Of a stretch of 64,000 nt of DNA, positions 16,636-26,242 are shown in pieces. Position 1 is the first letter of the stretch. Every line of letters starts with the position of its first letter. The stretch is from positions 1,116,001 through 1,180,000 of the forward strand of contig CP103416.1 of NCBI GenBank assembly GCA_024802545.1, in the 5' to 3' direction. A model generated the notes under the pieces. It was given only the letters and a program-made list of their open reading frames with translations. It made no database searches and was not told where the DNA came from. Both the position numbers and the translations under genes were made by a program. Source of the DNA: SAR92 clade bacterium H455 (GTDB lineage Bacteria > Pseudomonadota > Gammaproteobacteria > Pseudomonadales > Porticoccaceae).

Positions 16636-18543
16636 TTGGAGCAGCGTAAGTTGCGGCCATGGCAGGCCGAAGATTCGACAGAGCTTTACGGTATTGAGCG
16701 CTGGGGCAATGACTATTTTGGTCTCTCGGCAGAGGGTAATGTCACCGCAAAAACCCTCAATACAGAGGTCGCGCTACTGGATATTATCAAAGGTATGGTC
16801 GATCGTGACCTGCAGATGCCAGTATTGCTGCGAGTGGAAAATATTCTTGATGCGCAGATCATGCGACTCAACGAGGCTTTTGCAGCGGCCATTGCTCAGG
16901 TTTCTTACACGCAGCGCTATCGTGGCGTCTACCCGATCAAAGTCAATCAGCAGGCTCAAGTGGTTGAGGAAATTGCCGCTTTCGGTGAGCGCTATGGCCA
17001 TGGTTTCGAAGTGGGCAGCAAGCCGGAGATGATTATTGCGTTGTCGGCTCTGACCCAGCCGGGCAGCTTGATAATTTGCAATGGCTATAAAGACGAGGAG
17101 TTTATCGACCTAGGCCTGCAGGCGATCAAATTGGGCTTTGATTGCTTCTTTGTGATTGAGACACCGTCTGAATTGCCGATGATTATCGAGCGCAGTCGGG
17201 CTATGGATGTGCGGCCGAATATTGGTATCCGCATTAAAATGGTGTCTCAGGTCAGCGGCCACTGGAATTCGACCAGTGGTGATCGCAGCATTTTTGGCCT
17301 CACCGCAAGCCAGTTGGTGGCGGTGGTCGACAGCTTGCGCCAGGCACAAATGCTCGACTGCCTAAAACTGATGCACTGTCACCTCGGTTCGCAAATACCC
17401 AGCCTCAGCGATATTCAGGCTGGCGTAGTCGAGGCCTGTCGCTACTATATAGATTTGGTGCGGGAGGGTGCGGCACTCAGTCATATTGATTTTGGTGGCG
17501 GGCTGGCGGTTGACTACACTGGTGCTAAGAGCAGTGATGACCAGAGTCGCAACTACAGTCTTGAAGACTACTGCCAAACCCTTGTAAATACGGTCAAGAC
17601 GACTCTGGATGCGGAGCAGATCGCCCATCCAATTATAGTCACCGAGTCCGGTCGCGCTCTGGTTGCCTACTCCTCGGTGCTGTTGTTTAACGTTCTCGAT
17701 ACCACCAAATTTGAGTCTACTGAACAGCTGCCTGCAGAGCCGCTTGAGCACCAGCTGTTGACACAGTTGCGCAGCGTTGTCGAAGGGCTCAATGAGCAGA
17801 CAGCTGAGCAGTGCTACGAGGATATTCACCGTTACCGCGAGCAAATTCGCGATGGCTTTAATCAGGGGCAGATCGACCTGCGCTGTCGCGCTCACGCGGA
17901 AAATATCTTTCTCGATACACTGCACAGTATTGCTGCGCTGTTGGATACCATGGTCGAAGTGCCAGCGCTAATGGCCGATCTCAAGCTCTCTCTGGCGGAT
18001 ATCTACTACGGTAATTTCAGCCTCTTTCAGTCGCTGCCAGATATCTGGGCAATCGATCAGCTATTTCCGGTTATGCCGATTCACCGCCTCGCTGAAGAAC
18101 CCACCAGGCAGGCTGTGCTAGCGGATATTACCTGCGATTGCGATGGCAAAATCGATCAATTTATCGGCCTCTCCAAGGCCGCGAAAACACTGCCGTTGCA
18201 TCCCTTAAAAGCGAGCGAAGAATATTATCTCGGGGTGTTTTTGGTGGGCGCCTATCAGGAAACTCTGGGGGATTTACACAATCTGTTTGGCGACACCAAT
18301 GTGGTCAGCGTCAGGCTCAATCGCGACGGCAGCTTTGATTTTGTCAAAGAGATTCATGGTGACACCATTGCCGACGTGCTCAGCTACGTGGAGTATCAGC
18401 CTCGCCAAGTGGAATTAAATTATCGCAATACGGCTGAGCGCGCAGTGCGGGAAGGGCGTATCACGGCGGCTGAGCGCCAGCAGATGATCAAGGCATTTAA
18501 AGCCAGCATGCAGGGCTACACTTATTATGAACGCGAACATTAG
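16636..18543 (+). CDS. speA: Biosynthetic arginine decarboxylase
   Basis: A 635-residue PLP enzyme (fold type III, alanine-racemase-like barrel) that converts arginine to agmatine. GVYPIKVNQ holds the PLP lysine, HCHLGSQIP and the glycine-rich IDFGGGLAVDY bind the phosphate, and the full length matches SpeA. The most likely start is TTG 16636, with TGAGG 8 bases upstream; the N-terminus ELYGIERWGNDYFGLSAEG is the family's conserved opening, so the gene is complete. It starts a tight cluster with a carboxy(nor)spermidine dehydrogenase 10 bases on, then nspC and an agmatinase, which together make spermidine from arginine and aspartate semialdehyde. Confidence 0.96.
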   Translation: MEQRKLRPWQAEDSTELYGIERWGNDYFGLSAEGNVTAKTLNTEVALLDIIKGMVDRDLQMPVLLRVENILDAQIMRLNEAFAAAIAQVSYTQRYRGVYPIKVNQQAQVVEEIAAFGERYGHGFEVGSKPEMIIALSALTQPGSLIICNGYKDEEFIDLGLQAIKLGFDCFFVIETPSELPMIIERSRAMDVRPNIGIRIKMVSQVSGHWNSTSGDRSIFGLTASQLVAVVDSLRQAQMLDCLKLMHCHLGSQIPSLSDIQAGVVEACRYYIDLVREGAALSHIDFGGGLAVDYTGAKSSDDQSRNYSLEDYCQTLVNTVKTTLDAEQIAHPIIVTESGRALVAYSSVLLFNVLDTTKFESTEQLPAEPLEHQLLTQLRSVVEGLNEQTAEQCYEDIHRYREQIRDGFNQGQIDLRCRAHAENIFLDTLHSIAALLDTMVEVPALMADLKLSLADIYYGNFSLFQSLPDIWAIDQLFPVMPIHRLAEEPTRQAVLADITCDCDGKIDQFIGLSKAAKTLPLHPLKASEEYYLGVFLVGAYQETLGDLHNLFGDTNVVSVRLNRDGSFDFVKEIHGDTIADVLSYVEYQPRQVELNYRNTAERAVREGRITAAERQQMIKAFKASMQGYTYYEREH

Positions 18544-18553
18544 GGAGCAGGAC

Positions 18554-19762
18554 ATGGCAAAGGTATTAATTATTGGTGCTGGTGGAGTGGGCCAGGTTGT
18601 GGTGCATAAATGTGCTCAGTTACCCGAGCTGTTTAGCGAGATTGTGTTGGCTAGCCGGACATTGCACAAGTGCGACAATATTGCTCAGCAGGTGGCTGAT
18701 AAGTATCAGCGCACTATTGAGACCGCTCAGGTAGATGCCGACAAGGTGCCGGAGTTGGTGGCGCTGATAAACCGGGTGAAACCGGCAATGGTGATCAATG
18801 TGGCGCTGCCCTATCAGGATCTGACGATTATGGATGCCTGTCTCGAAGCCGGGGTCAACTATTTGGATACCGCCAATTACGAACCCCTGGATACGGCTAA
18901 ATTTGAATACAGCTGGCAGTGGGCCTACCAGCAGCGTTTTGCCGATGCCGGCTTGATGGCATTGCTCGGCTGCGGTTTTGATCCCGGCGCCACCAATATG
19001 TTTACCGCCTATTTGGCGAAACATTATTTCGACGAGATCCACTATCTCGACATTATCGATGTCAATGGTGGCGATCACGGCTACCCCTTTGCCACCAACT
19101 TTAATCCCGAGATCAATATCCGTGAAGTCACGGCGGACTGTCGTCACTGGGAAAATGGCGAGTTTGTCACTACTCCAGCCATGTCCACCCAACAGCGATT
19201 TATCTGCCCTGAAGGAGTTGGCAGTTTTGATATCTATCGTATGTATCACGAAGAGTTGGAGTCACTGACCAAACACTTTCCAACAATCAAAAAAGCCCAG
19301 TTCTGGATGAGCTTTGGCGACAGCTATCTCAAACATCTTGAGGTGCTGGGTAATGTCGGCATGACCGGCATTGAAGCGGTGGAGTTTCAGGGGCAACAGA
19401 TTGTGCCGATTCAATTCTTAAAGGCACTGCTGCCAGACCCTTCGACCCTAGGGCCACGCACCCATGGCAAGACCTGCATTGGCTGCGTGGTGCGCGGCAT
19501 CAAGGAGGGGCGCGAGAAAACTGTCTACCTTTATAACATTAAAGATCATCAGGACTGTTATCAGGAAGTGCAGTCTCAGGCGATCTCCTACACCACAGCA
19601 GTGCCGGCCATGATCAGTGCCAAGCTGATGCTCGAAGGCCTGTGGATGCAACCCGGGGTGTGGAACATAGAACAGATGGATCCAGATCCCTTTATGGCGG
19701 CAATGAATCAATATGGATTGTCTTGGACGGTGATTGAAGAGCCGGGGTTTGATCTGCTGTAA
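18554..19762 (+). CDS. Carboxynorspermidine/carboxyspermidine dehydrogenase (saccharopine dehydrogenase family)
   Basis: A 402-residue NAD(P)-dependent enzyme with a Rossmann start, VLIIGAGGVGQVV, and the saccharopine-dehydrogenase-like core (LGCGFDPGATNMFTAY). In this family it condenses putrescine or diaminopropane with aspartate beta-semialdehyde and reduces the product to carboxyspermidine or carboxynorspermidine. ATG 18554 follows GGGAGCAGG by a few bases; an ATG at 18527 overlaps speA and lacks a site. The direct neighbours speA and nspC confirm the pathway. This route avoids S-adenosylmethionine decarboxylase. Which diamine is used cannot be told from the sequence, but the agmatinase next door points to putrescine. 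Confidence 0.92.
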   Translation: MAKVLIIGAGGVGQVVVHKCAQLPELFSEIVLASRTLHKCDNIAQQVADKYQRTIETAQVDADKVPELVALINRVKPAMVINVALPYQDLTIMDACLEAGVNYLDTANYEPLDTAKFEYSWQWAYQQRFADAGLMALLGCGFDPGATNMFTAYLAKHYFDEIHYLDIIDVNGGDHGYPFATNFNPEINIREVTADCRHWENGEFVTTPAMSTQQRFICPEGVGSFDIYRMYHEELESLTKHFPTIKKAQFWMSFGDSYLKHLEVLGNVGMTGIEAVEFQGQQIVPIQFLKALLPDPSTLGPRTHGKTCIGCVVRGIKEGREKTVYLYNIKDHQDCYQEVQSQAISYTTAVPAMISAKLMLEGLWMQPGVWNIEQMDPDPFMAAMNQYGLSWTVIEEPGFDLL

Positions 19763-19830
19763 CTGTGGCGCTTTACTAATAGCTTTTTTTTCAAGATGAC
19801 GTGTGTGAGATTGATGGCGGTTAGACAACT

Positions 19831-21015
19831 ATGACGAAACAATCTGTAATAAAAAGTAATAGCTTCCATAACTTTGACCCCTCGCGGGTTCCGTCGCCCT
19901 GCTATGTGGTGGATGAAGTGGCGATTGAGAATAACCTGCGCATTTTGCAGCGCGTGCAACAGGAGTCGGGAGCCAAAGTACTGCTGGCCTTAAAAGCTTT
20001 CTCTATGTTTAGTTTGGCTCCTTTAATTGACCGCTATCTCAGTGGCACCTGTGCCAGTGGACTGTTTGAAGCTCGCCTCGGCTACGGCGAATACGGCGGT
20101 CAGGTGCACACCTTTTGTGCCGCTTATAAAGAGGAAGAGCTGTCCGAGATACTGTCTATTTCGGATCACCTGGTGTTTAACTCCTACGGTCAGTGGCAAC
20201 AGTTTCAAGCGCTGATTCAGAAGGCCAAACAACAGCGTCCTGAACTGCAATTTGGACTGCGGATCAATCCGCAACACTCGGAAGGTGCGACGCCGTTGTA
20301 CGATCCCTGCGCACCCTTTTCACGCCTGGGTATTACCCGTAATGAACTCTCTGGCCACAGCCTCAACGGCATCAGTGGAGTGCATTTTCATACCCTCTGC
20401 GAACAGGATTTTGCGCCCTTGGATCGTACCCTAGAGGTAATTGAGCAACAGTTTGGCGATCTGTTGCACAAGATGCAGTGGGTGAATTTTGGCGGTGGCC
20501 ACCATATTACTCGCGAGGGTTATCCTGTGGATGCGCTGGTCAAACGCATTGTCGATTTCCAAAACAAATATTCAGTGCAGGTTTATCTGGAGCCCGGTGA
20601 GGCGGTGGCACTGCACAGCGGCGTGTTGGTCAGCGAGGTGTTGGATCTGACTTACAACGGAATGGATCTGGCGCTAGTCGACAGTTCGGCGACCTGCCAT
20701 ATGCCCGACACCTTGGAAATGCCCTATCGCGCGGAGATATTTGGTGCTGGGGAACATGGCGAAAAGGCGCACACTTACCGCATTGGCGGACAGACTTGCC
20801 TGGCCGGTGATGTAATGGGAGATTACAGCTTCGACAAGCCGCTGCACATTGGCCAACGGCTGATGTTTGATGATATGGCCCACTACACCATGGTCAAAAC
20901 CAACACCTTTAATGGTATTGGTCTGCCAGCCATCGCCATCTGGAATTCGGACACTGACCAAGTCAGCCTGATCAAAGAATTTGGTTATGATGACTTTAAA
21001 AATCGTCTCTCCTAA
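19831..21015 (+). CDS. nspC: Carboxy(nor)spermidine decarboxylase
   Basis: A 394-residue fold-type III PLP decarboxylase of the NspC family. The PLP lysine is in VLLALKAFSMF, followed by GVHFHTLCEQ, the phosphate-binding WVNFGGGHHIT, EPGEAVALHSG and the dimer-interface Cys region GQTCLAGDVMGDY. It removes CO2 from carboxyspermidine or carboxynorspermidine to give spermidine or norspermidine. It lies 68 bases after the dehydrogenase and 59 bases before the agmatinase, on the same strand. All expected motifs are present and the length is normal. Confidence 0.94.
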   Translation: MTKQSVIKSNSFHNFDPSRVPSPCYVVDEVAIENNLRILQRVQQESGAKVLLALKAFSMFSLAPLIDRYLSGTCASGLFEARLGYGEYGGQVHTFCAAYKEEELSEILSISDHLVFNSYGQWQQFQALIQKAKQQRPELQFGLRINPQHSEGATPLYDPCAPFSRLGITRNELSGHSLNGISGVHFHTLCEQDFAPLDRTLEVIEQQFGDLLHKMQWVNFGGGHHITREGYPVDALVKRIVDFQNKYSVQVYLEPGEAVALHSGVLVSEVLDLTYNGMDLALVDSSATCHMPDTLEMPYRAEIFGAGEHGEKAHTYRIGGQTCLAGDVMGDYSFDKPLHIGQRLMFDDMAHYTMVKTNTFNGIGLPAIAIWNSDTDQVSLIKEFGYDDFKNRLS

Positions 21016-21074
21016 CCGTCTTATTAGTAGCCTTAAACACAATTGCGCAGTCAATCTAAAATAAAGAGCAGAGC

Positions 21075-21983
21075 ATGACAGAATTTGATCAATTAGTGGC
21101 TCCGGGTTACCCGGTCTTTCTCGGCTCAGAATTTAAGCAGCCAGAACCGGATAAAGCCTTTTTTCATATTTTGCCGATTCCCCTAGAGGAGTCCGTCTCC
21201 TATGGTGGCGGCACTGCCGAGGGCCCAGCAGCCATTCTCAAGGCTAGCTGGCAGCTGGAAACTTGGGACGGTAAAAGTGAGCCCAGCCAGCGCGGCATTT
21301 ACACTCATCCGCCAGTGGATGTCAGCGGCACTGCCGAGCAGGCCGTACAGCGCATAGCTGAAGCCACCACAGCGCTGGTCAAGGCGGGCGGGTTTCCAGT
21401 GGCCTTGGGCGGTGAGCACACCGTGACCTACGGTATTATTAAAGGCCTGATCGATGCGGGACTGGATAATTTTGGCGTGGTGCAGATCGATGCCCACGCC
21501 GACTTGCGCGACGCCTACGAGGGCAATCCCTATAGCCATGCCTCGGTGATGAAGCGCATAGTTGATCTGGATATTCCGGTTTTTCAATTGGGCGTGCGAG
21601 CACTCTGCCGAGAGGAGATGGATATTCGTAAACTCCACGGCGTCGGGCATTTGGATGCAGATATTTTAGTGCCGAAAAATATCTATTCGATCGACCTGCC
21701 GGATGACTTCCCAGATTATGTGTTCTTTACTCTGGATATAGACGGCATGGATCCGACTATTTTTCCCTCCACAGGTACACCGGTTCCCGGCGGTTTGGGC
21801 TGGTATCAGACTCTGGCGCTATTTGAATCTGTAGTCAAAAAGCGCACTGTAATCGGCATGGATATTATGGAATTCTCCCCCATTGACGGCTTCCATGGCT
21901 ATGAATTTTCCGCGGCGCTGCTAGCCTATAAAATGATGGGAATAGTGGAGCGCGAGGCGTTTAGAGAGTGCCTTAATAGATAG
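21075..21983 (+). CDS. speB: Agmatinase (ureohydrolase family)
   Basis: A 302-residue arginase-fold enzyme that cleaves agmatine to putrescine and urea. The binuclear manganese ligands are all visible: GGEHTVTYG (His), VQIDAHADLRD (Asp-x-His-x-Asp) and FTLDIDGMDP (Asp-x-Asp). GTPVPGGL and the Glu in MDIMEFSP complete the family pattern. Its place at the end of speA-dehydrogenase-nspC fits the supply of putrescine for carboxyspermidine formation. The last codons and stop lie in the first units of a 15-base tandem repeat that continues past the gene. Another ureohydrolase substrate is possible but less likely. Confidence 0.92.
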   Translation: MTEFDQLVAPGYPVFLGSEFKQPEPDKAFFHILPIPLEESVSYGGGTAEGPAAILKASWQLETWDGKSEPSQRGIYTHPPVDVSGTAEQAVQRIAEATTALVKAGGFPVALGGEHTVTYGIIKGLIDAGLDNFGVVQIDAHADLRDAYEGNPYSHASVMKRIVDLDIPVFQLGVRALCREEMDIRKLHGVGHLDADILVPKNIYSIDLPDDFPDYVFFTLDIDGMDPTIFPSTGTPVPGGLGWYQTLALFESVVKKRTVIGMDIMEFSPIDGFHGYEFSAALLAYKMMGIVEREAFRECLNR

Positions 21984-22040
21984 CGCCTTGATAGATGGCG
22001 CCTTAACAGAGAGCGCCCTAGCAGCTGGCGCTCGATTAGA
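21966..22040. repeat. Five imperfect 15-bp tandem units across the speB stop codon
   Basis: Units 21966-21980, 21981-21995, 21996-22010, 22011-22025 and 22026-22040 share the pattern N-N-R-G-Y-G-C-C-Y-T-N-N-N-A-G with a few changes each. The first unit encodes the last residues of SpeB and the second opens with its TAG stop. The copies look like expansion of the gene's 3' end. They fill the short gap to the convergent GH16 gene. Confidence 0.75.
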
Positions 22041-22048
22041 CTCCTACT

Positions 22049-23206
22049 CTAGTTATTAAACTCATCCGCCCAAACTGGACTGGCTGATGAACTAGCATTA
22101 GGTGCATACACTCTGACGTAATCAACTTCCATCTCGTCTTTGGTAAAGCTGCTGGCGATATTGGGTTCTATGGCAAAATTCAGCAGCAGGTACTGATCGG
22201 CGTCGAAGGGCCAGGTAGCTGAATTTTTGTCGTTTGGTGCATAGGTGTAATGTTCAACACCATCGACACTAAAGATCATCCGGTCGGCATTCCAATCCAG
22301 TGAGTAGACATGGAACTCGGTTGAAGCTGTGGCTATATACTGACCGTCCACGTTAACTGTGCCACCGGAGCTGGAAGGCGTATGCAGGGCGCTGGAAATA
22401 TAATTCTGATTGTTTCCCCAGTGCTCCATGATGTCGATTTCTCCAGAAGCTGGCCAGCCAACAGTGCCAAAGCCCTGGGTCTGCCAATAGCCGCCGTTCT
22501 CGTCAATGTTTTTGCCCAGTGTCCAGATCGCCGGCCAGGTGCCAAAGCCCTGAGGCAGCTTGGCTCTTACGTCGACTCGCCCATAGGTAAAGGCATACTT
22601 CGAGTTAAGCCGCGCTGAGGTGAACTGCTTAGTGCGATCTTGATCGGTAAAACTCTCTCTTATGGCGACAATTTTCAATGTGCCGTCACTGACATAAGAA
22701 TTTTCGATACGATTGGTGTAATGCTGTATTTCGCCGTTGTACCAGCCATTGCCATCGGGCAGGCGGGTTTGATGAAACCATTTTTCCGAGTCTATAGCCT
22801 GGGGGCCAGCAGGGGTGGCGGGGCTAGCGGCAACAACTGTGACTGTTCGAGTTGCGGTAGCTGAATTGCCTGACTCATCAGTAGCTGTGTAAGTAATAGT
22901 GTAAACACCTACTGCATCGGCAATTGTTCCTGAGGTGATCGCTGTCACGCTCCCATCAACGGCGTCAGTGGCTTTTGCGCCTGAATCCGTATAGCTGCTG
23001 CCCTGCTCAATGGTCAGGTTGAGAGAACCTATAACCGTGATCACTGGTGGAGTGGTATCGGTTGGTGTGACTATGGGCTCTGGGCTGGACTGAATTGAGC
23101 CACCACCGCCTCCACCGCAGGCCAATAGACCGCCGAATATAATTGTCGTTGTCAGCCCAGAAAGTCGCAGCGCATTGCTGCGCAACCAGTTTGTTTTCAT
23201 CGTCAT
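22049..23206 (-). CDS. GH16 laminarinase-like lipoprotein with an Ig-like domain
   Basis: A 385-residue surface lipoprotein. The signal peptide ends in a lipobox (GGLLAC) followed by a glycine run. Residues about 45-130 form an Ig-like domain of the DUF5011/HYR type (YTDSGAKATDAVDGSVTA). The GH16 catalytic domain has the nucleophile and acid/base in GEIDIMEHWG, and INGEIQHYTN-type residues near its start. It should cut beta-1,3-glucans such as algal laminarin. The family's first strand, usually VWxDEFNG just before xIDxxKW, is absent there; the last residues are instead PVWADEFNN followed by the stop. The gene lies opposite trhO. Confidence 0.9.
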   Translation of the reverse strand: MTMKTNWLRSNALRLSGLTTTIIFGGLLACGGGGGGSIQSSPEPIVTPTDTTPPVITVIGSLNLTIEQGSSYTDSGAKATDAVDGSVTAITSGTIADAVGVYTITYTATDESGNSATATRTVTVVAASPATPAGPQAIDSEKWFHQTRLPDGNGWYNGEIQHYTNRIENSYVSDGTLKIVAIRESFTDQDRTKQFTSARLNSKYAFTYGRVDVRAKLPQGFGTWPAIWTLGKNIDENGGYWQTQGFGTVGWPASGEIDIMEHWGNNQNYISSALHTPSSSGGTVNVDGQYIATASTEFHVYSLDWNADRMIFSVDGVEHYTYAPNDKNSATWPFDADQYLLLNFAIEPNIASSFTKDEMEVDYVRVYAPNASSSASPVWADEFNN

Positions 23207-23438
23207 AGAAATCTCTTATTTATTATTTGTTTTAGCACCGCTCTCTTGTCTCTATTCTGTACCAAAGTACCTATCTAATGCGAGCACCCTGAGCCAAGCG
23301 GTCGTATAGGCGGGATGATTGGGTAGGTATATGTACCCATTTTTTCCCAAATTGGATTAATGCTGTCCCTGCCACAGCCTTAACTGTTTTGCTACAATGC
23401 GCCGCGTTCCCAGAAGGTTTACCCAAGGTCCTCCATTT

Positions 23439-24425
23439 ATGTCTGATCAATATGTTTCTTGCGCACTGTATAAATTTGTCGCCTTGCCAAATTATGTTGC
23501 TCTGCGCGCGCCGCTGCTCAAAGCCATGACCGACAATCAGGTGTTTGGCACCCTGCTGCTCGCCACCGAGGGAATCAATGGCACCATATCCGGTACGCGT
23601 GAGTCGGTTGATACGCTGCTCGATTGGTTGCAGCAGCAGCCGGGCTTGGAAAATATTGACTGCAAAGAATCCTTTCATAGCGAAATTCCCTTTTACCGCA
23701 CCAAGGTAAAACTGAAAAAAGAAATCGTCACCATGGGTGTCGAAGGTATAGACCCCAAGCGGTCAGCTGGTACCTATGTGAAACCCGCCGATTGGAATGC
23801 GCTGATCGCCGACCCCGATGTGTTGGTGGTGGATACCCGCAATGACTATGAGGTTGAGATCGGCAGCTTTGCCAATGCAGTCAACCCCAAGACCAAAACC
23901 TTTCGCGAATTTCCCGCCTGGGCTGAGCAGAATCTCGACCCCAAGAAAAACAAAAAAATTGCCATGTTTTGCACTGGCGGTATCCGCTGTGAAAAATCCA
24001 CTGCCTACATGAAAGAGCGTGGCTTTGATCAGGTCTATCATCTCCAGGGCGGTATTCTCAAGTATCTTGAAGAGGTGCCTAAAGAGCAGACTCTGTGGGA
24101 TGGCGAATGCTTTGTATTTGATAATCGCGTGGCCGTGGATCACGACCTTAAACGCGGTTCCTACGATCAGTGCCACGCCTGTCGCATGCCGATCACCGAG
24201 CAGGAGATGAATCATATACATTATCAGGAGGGTCTCTCCTGTCACCACTGTTTTGGCAGCATCGACGAAGAGCAGCAACAGCGTTTCGCCGAGCGCCAGA
24301 AACAGGTCAAGCTGGCCAAGGCTCGCGGTGAAGAACATATAGGTAACGCCGCTCTGGAAGCCACTGCACGTCGCCGGGCAGAAAAGAGCGCGGAAAAGAA
24401 AGCCTCGAGAGATCGCCAGTCATAA
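23439..24425 (+). CDS. trhO: tRNA uridine(34) hydroxylase (rhodanese family)
   Basis: A 328-residue protein of the YceA/TrhO family. It has an N-terminal acylphosphatase-like domain ([14 protein letters not shown]) and a central rhodanese domain with active-site Cys in [12 protein letters not shown]. The Cys-rich C-terminus (CHACRMP and CHHCFG) is typical of the longer members, and the tail is basic. TrhO makes 5-hydroxyuridine at the tRNA wobble position using oxygen. I choose ATG 23439, which gives the usual start [10 protein letters not shown]; an upstream in-frame start at 23397 overlaps a TACAAT promoter-like hexamer (23393-23398). Confidence 0.93.
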   Translation: MSDQYVSCALYKFVALPNYVALRAPLLKAMTDNQVFGTLLLATEGINGTISGTRESVDTLLDWLQQQPGLENIDCKESFHSEIPFYRTKVKLKKEIVTMGVEGIDPKRSAGTYVKPADWNALIADPDVLVVDTRNDYEVEIGSFANAVNPKTKTFREFPAWAEQNLDPKKNKKIAMFCTGGIRCEKSTAYMKERGFDQVYHLQGGILKYLEEVPKEQTLWDGECFVFDNRVAVDHDLKRGSYDQCHACRMPITEQEMNHIHYQEGLSCHHCFGSIDEEQQQRFAERQKQVKLAKARGEEHIGNAALEATARRRAEKSAEKKASRDRQS

Positions 24426-24444
24426 ATCTGGCAACAAATAGGAT

Positions 24445-25287
24445 TTAGCGTGGTGGGCTGAGCCAGCGCAGTTTGAAATTGGCCTCGGGGGATTGCCTTA
24501 GATTATCTACCAGCCAAGGCAATAACTCACTCATCTGCTGTTCCAGCAGCCAGGGTGGGTTGACCACAATCATTCCCGACCCAGTCATACCGAAACGATT
24601 ATTTTCCTTCAGTACGTTGAGCTCTATTTGCAGTGTTCCCGGCAGCCCGGCGTTGGTCAGCTTGCGCTGCAAAAAATCTACATCGTCGCTGTGCACCACC
24701 GGATACCAGATGGCAAAGGTGCCGGTTGCCCAGCGCTTGATACCGTCCACTACCGCCTTCACCACATCTGCATATTCATGATCTAGTTCATAGGGCGGAT
24801 CGATTAACACCATGCCTCGGCGTTCCAATGGTGGCAGAGCGCCTTTTAACTGTGCGAAGCCATCCACCTTATACGACTGGACGCGACGGTCTTTGGCAGA
24901 CAGCGCTTGCAGCAGCTCAAAATCTGCAGGGTGCAGTTCGCTCAGTAATAGACGGTCTTGGGGGCGGCAGAGCTCTTTGGCCAACAGTGGACTGCCAGGG
25001 TAGTGGCGCAGCTCGCCATCGGCATTGAGGGTTTTTAAAACATTCACATAGGCTTGCATAGTAGCTGGAAGATCCGCGTCCCAGAGTCGCTTGATACCCT
25101 CTAGATACTCCCCGGTTTTATCCATCTCTTTTGACTGCAGATCGTAACAGCCGGCTCCGGCATGGGTGTCGATATAGACGAAGGCTTTATCTTTCACTTT
25201 AAGCGACTGCAATATTAGCGACTGTACGGCGTGCTTTAACACATCGGCATGGTTGCCAGAATGGAAGCTGTGACGATAGGAGAGCAT
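24445..25287 (-). CDS. rlmJ: 23S rRNA (adenine(2030)-N6)-methyltransferase RlmJ
   Basis: A 280-residue SAM-dependent methyltransferase. The N-terminus MLSYRHSFHSGNHADVLKH is almost diagnostic of RlmJ, the motif I region is YIDTHAGAGCYDL, and the catalytic motif IV is LIDPPYE. The enzyme methylates A2030 of 23S rRNA during ribosome assembly. Length is normal. It converges on trhO with a 19-base gap, so it is not in that transcript. Confidence 0.95.
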   Translation of the reverse strand: MLSYRHSFHSGNHADVLKHAVQSLILQSLKVKDKAFVYIDTHAGAGCYDLQSKEMDKTGEYLEGIKRLWDADLPATMQAYVNVLKTLNADGELRHYPGSPLLAKELCRPQDRLLLSELHPADFELLQALSAKDRRVQSYKVDGFAQLKGALPPLERRGMVLIDPPYELDHEYADVVKAVVDGIKRWATGTFAIWYPVVHSDDVDFLQRKLTNAGLPGTLQIELNVLKENNRFGMTGSGMIVVNPPWLLEQQMSELLPWLVDNLRQSPEANFKLRWLSPPR

Positions 25288-25426
25288 AGGAATTCAAAGT
25301 TGTGTCTGGGGAGGCGCAGTGTAAATCACCTGAGGTAAAAAGCTAGCCGCTGTGCACAACAGCAAAAGGCGCGCAGCTAACTCAATAGCGGCACGCCTGG
25401 TGATGTTCACTCAGTTGAGTCGATCT

Positions 25427-26242
25427 CTACTGCGCCAGTTGCTGAGCAACTTCAGCTGAGCGCAGCTGAAAGGATGCAATCTGAGCTGCTTGAACAGTCA
25501 TCTGCTGACGCACCGCCAAGAGTTCGGCTTCAAACAGTGCATTTTGTTCGAGCAACAAATTTAGTACTGTTTGCTGTGCTTGGTTTTCTATATGGCCGCG
25601 CTGTAATTCCGATAGTAGTAGTGGCGTTAGCAAATGGTAAAACACCGCTAGTGGCTTGCCTTCGGCGTCAAATTTCACCAGTTCAGGTAGTATTCTGGCG
25701 ACTTCTTCTGCAATTAAACCAAACTGCATTGGGAAAGCACCTTTTTCATCAGCCTGTTTGTAGCGGAAAGTCACCGGGCGCAGGTTTAAAATTTTCTCGC
25801 TAATGGTATCCAGAGATTGGATGTCTTTCTTAAAACGCTGTGACGAAGGCTGGGTGCCCAGTTGACCACTAGAGTTGATATAGACGGCGGCGCCACCACT
25901 AGCGGTAACCCCAGAGATACCGGCTATATAGGCGCCCAGATGCTTGCCCTGAGTACCCATGCGAATAATATAGGACTCGGTGTTGGCACCGGCGGAGGCC
26001 ACATAGATATTGTGACTGCCCGAGGTCAAGCCATAGCCAGCCTGATAGCCAATTGCGGTATTGGAGGTGCCGCCTTTGTTATAGGTGGCAGTCGCCCCAG
26101 TATTATTGGCCAGCGCGTTTATGGGGAAAAATAACGCTAGGCACAGGGTCAGGAAATATGTTTTTAGCCTTGTTACGTTGTGATAAATGAATAAGATCGT
26201 TAGCTTGGGGTATGGCCGAGAGATTGTAGTGGGGGCCTGCAT
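25427..26242 (-). CDS. Surface protein with a C-terminal intramolecular chaperone (peptidase S74) domain
   Basis: A 271-residue exported protein. A signal-type hydrophobic segment (about 30-45, ending INALA) is followed by head-repeat-like stretches (SNTAIGYQAGYGLTSGSHNIYV) and then by an S74 intramolecular chaperone domain. The S74 domain starts at SSQRFKKDIQSLD and includes FGLIAEEVARILPELV and a coiled coil at the C-terminus. Such domains trimerise a fibre and then cut themselves off at the conserved Ser before the R-F/L-K motif. They occur in phage tail fibres and bacterial surface fibres. No other phage gene is nearby, so I take it as a host surface protein. Confidence 0.75.
   Translation of the reverse strand: MQAPTTISRPYPKLTILFIYHNVTRLKTYFLTLCLALFFPINALANNTGATATYNKGGTSNTAIGYQAGYGLTSGSHNIYVASAGANTESYIIRMGTQGKHLGAYIAGISGVTASGGAAVYINSSGQLGTQPSSQRFKKDIQSLDTISEKILNLRPVTFRYKQADEKGAFPMQFGLIAEEVARILPELVKFDAEGKPLAVFYHLLTPLLLSELQRGHIENQAQQTVLNLLLEQNALFEAELLAVRQQMTVQAAQIASFQLRSAEVAQQLAQ

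Noticed and set aside
16547-17032. 161-residue open frame overlapping the start of speA
   Set aside because: It is in another frame of a well-conserved speA and resembles no family; basic, low-quality composition marks it as a shadow.
25427-26242. Prophage tail fibre
   Set aside because: The S74 domain alone suggests phage, but no other phage gene is nearby and the protein has a signal peptide.
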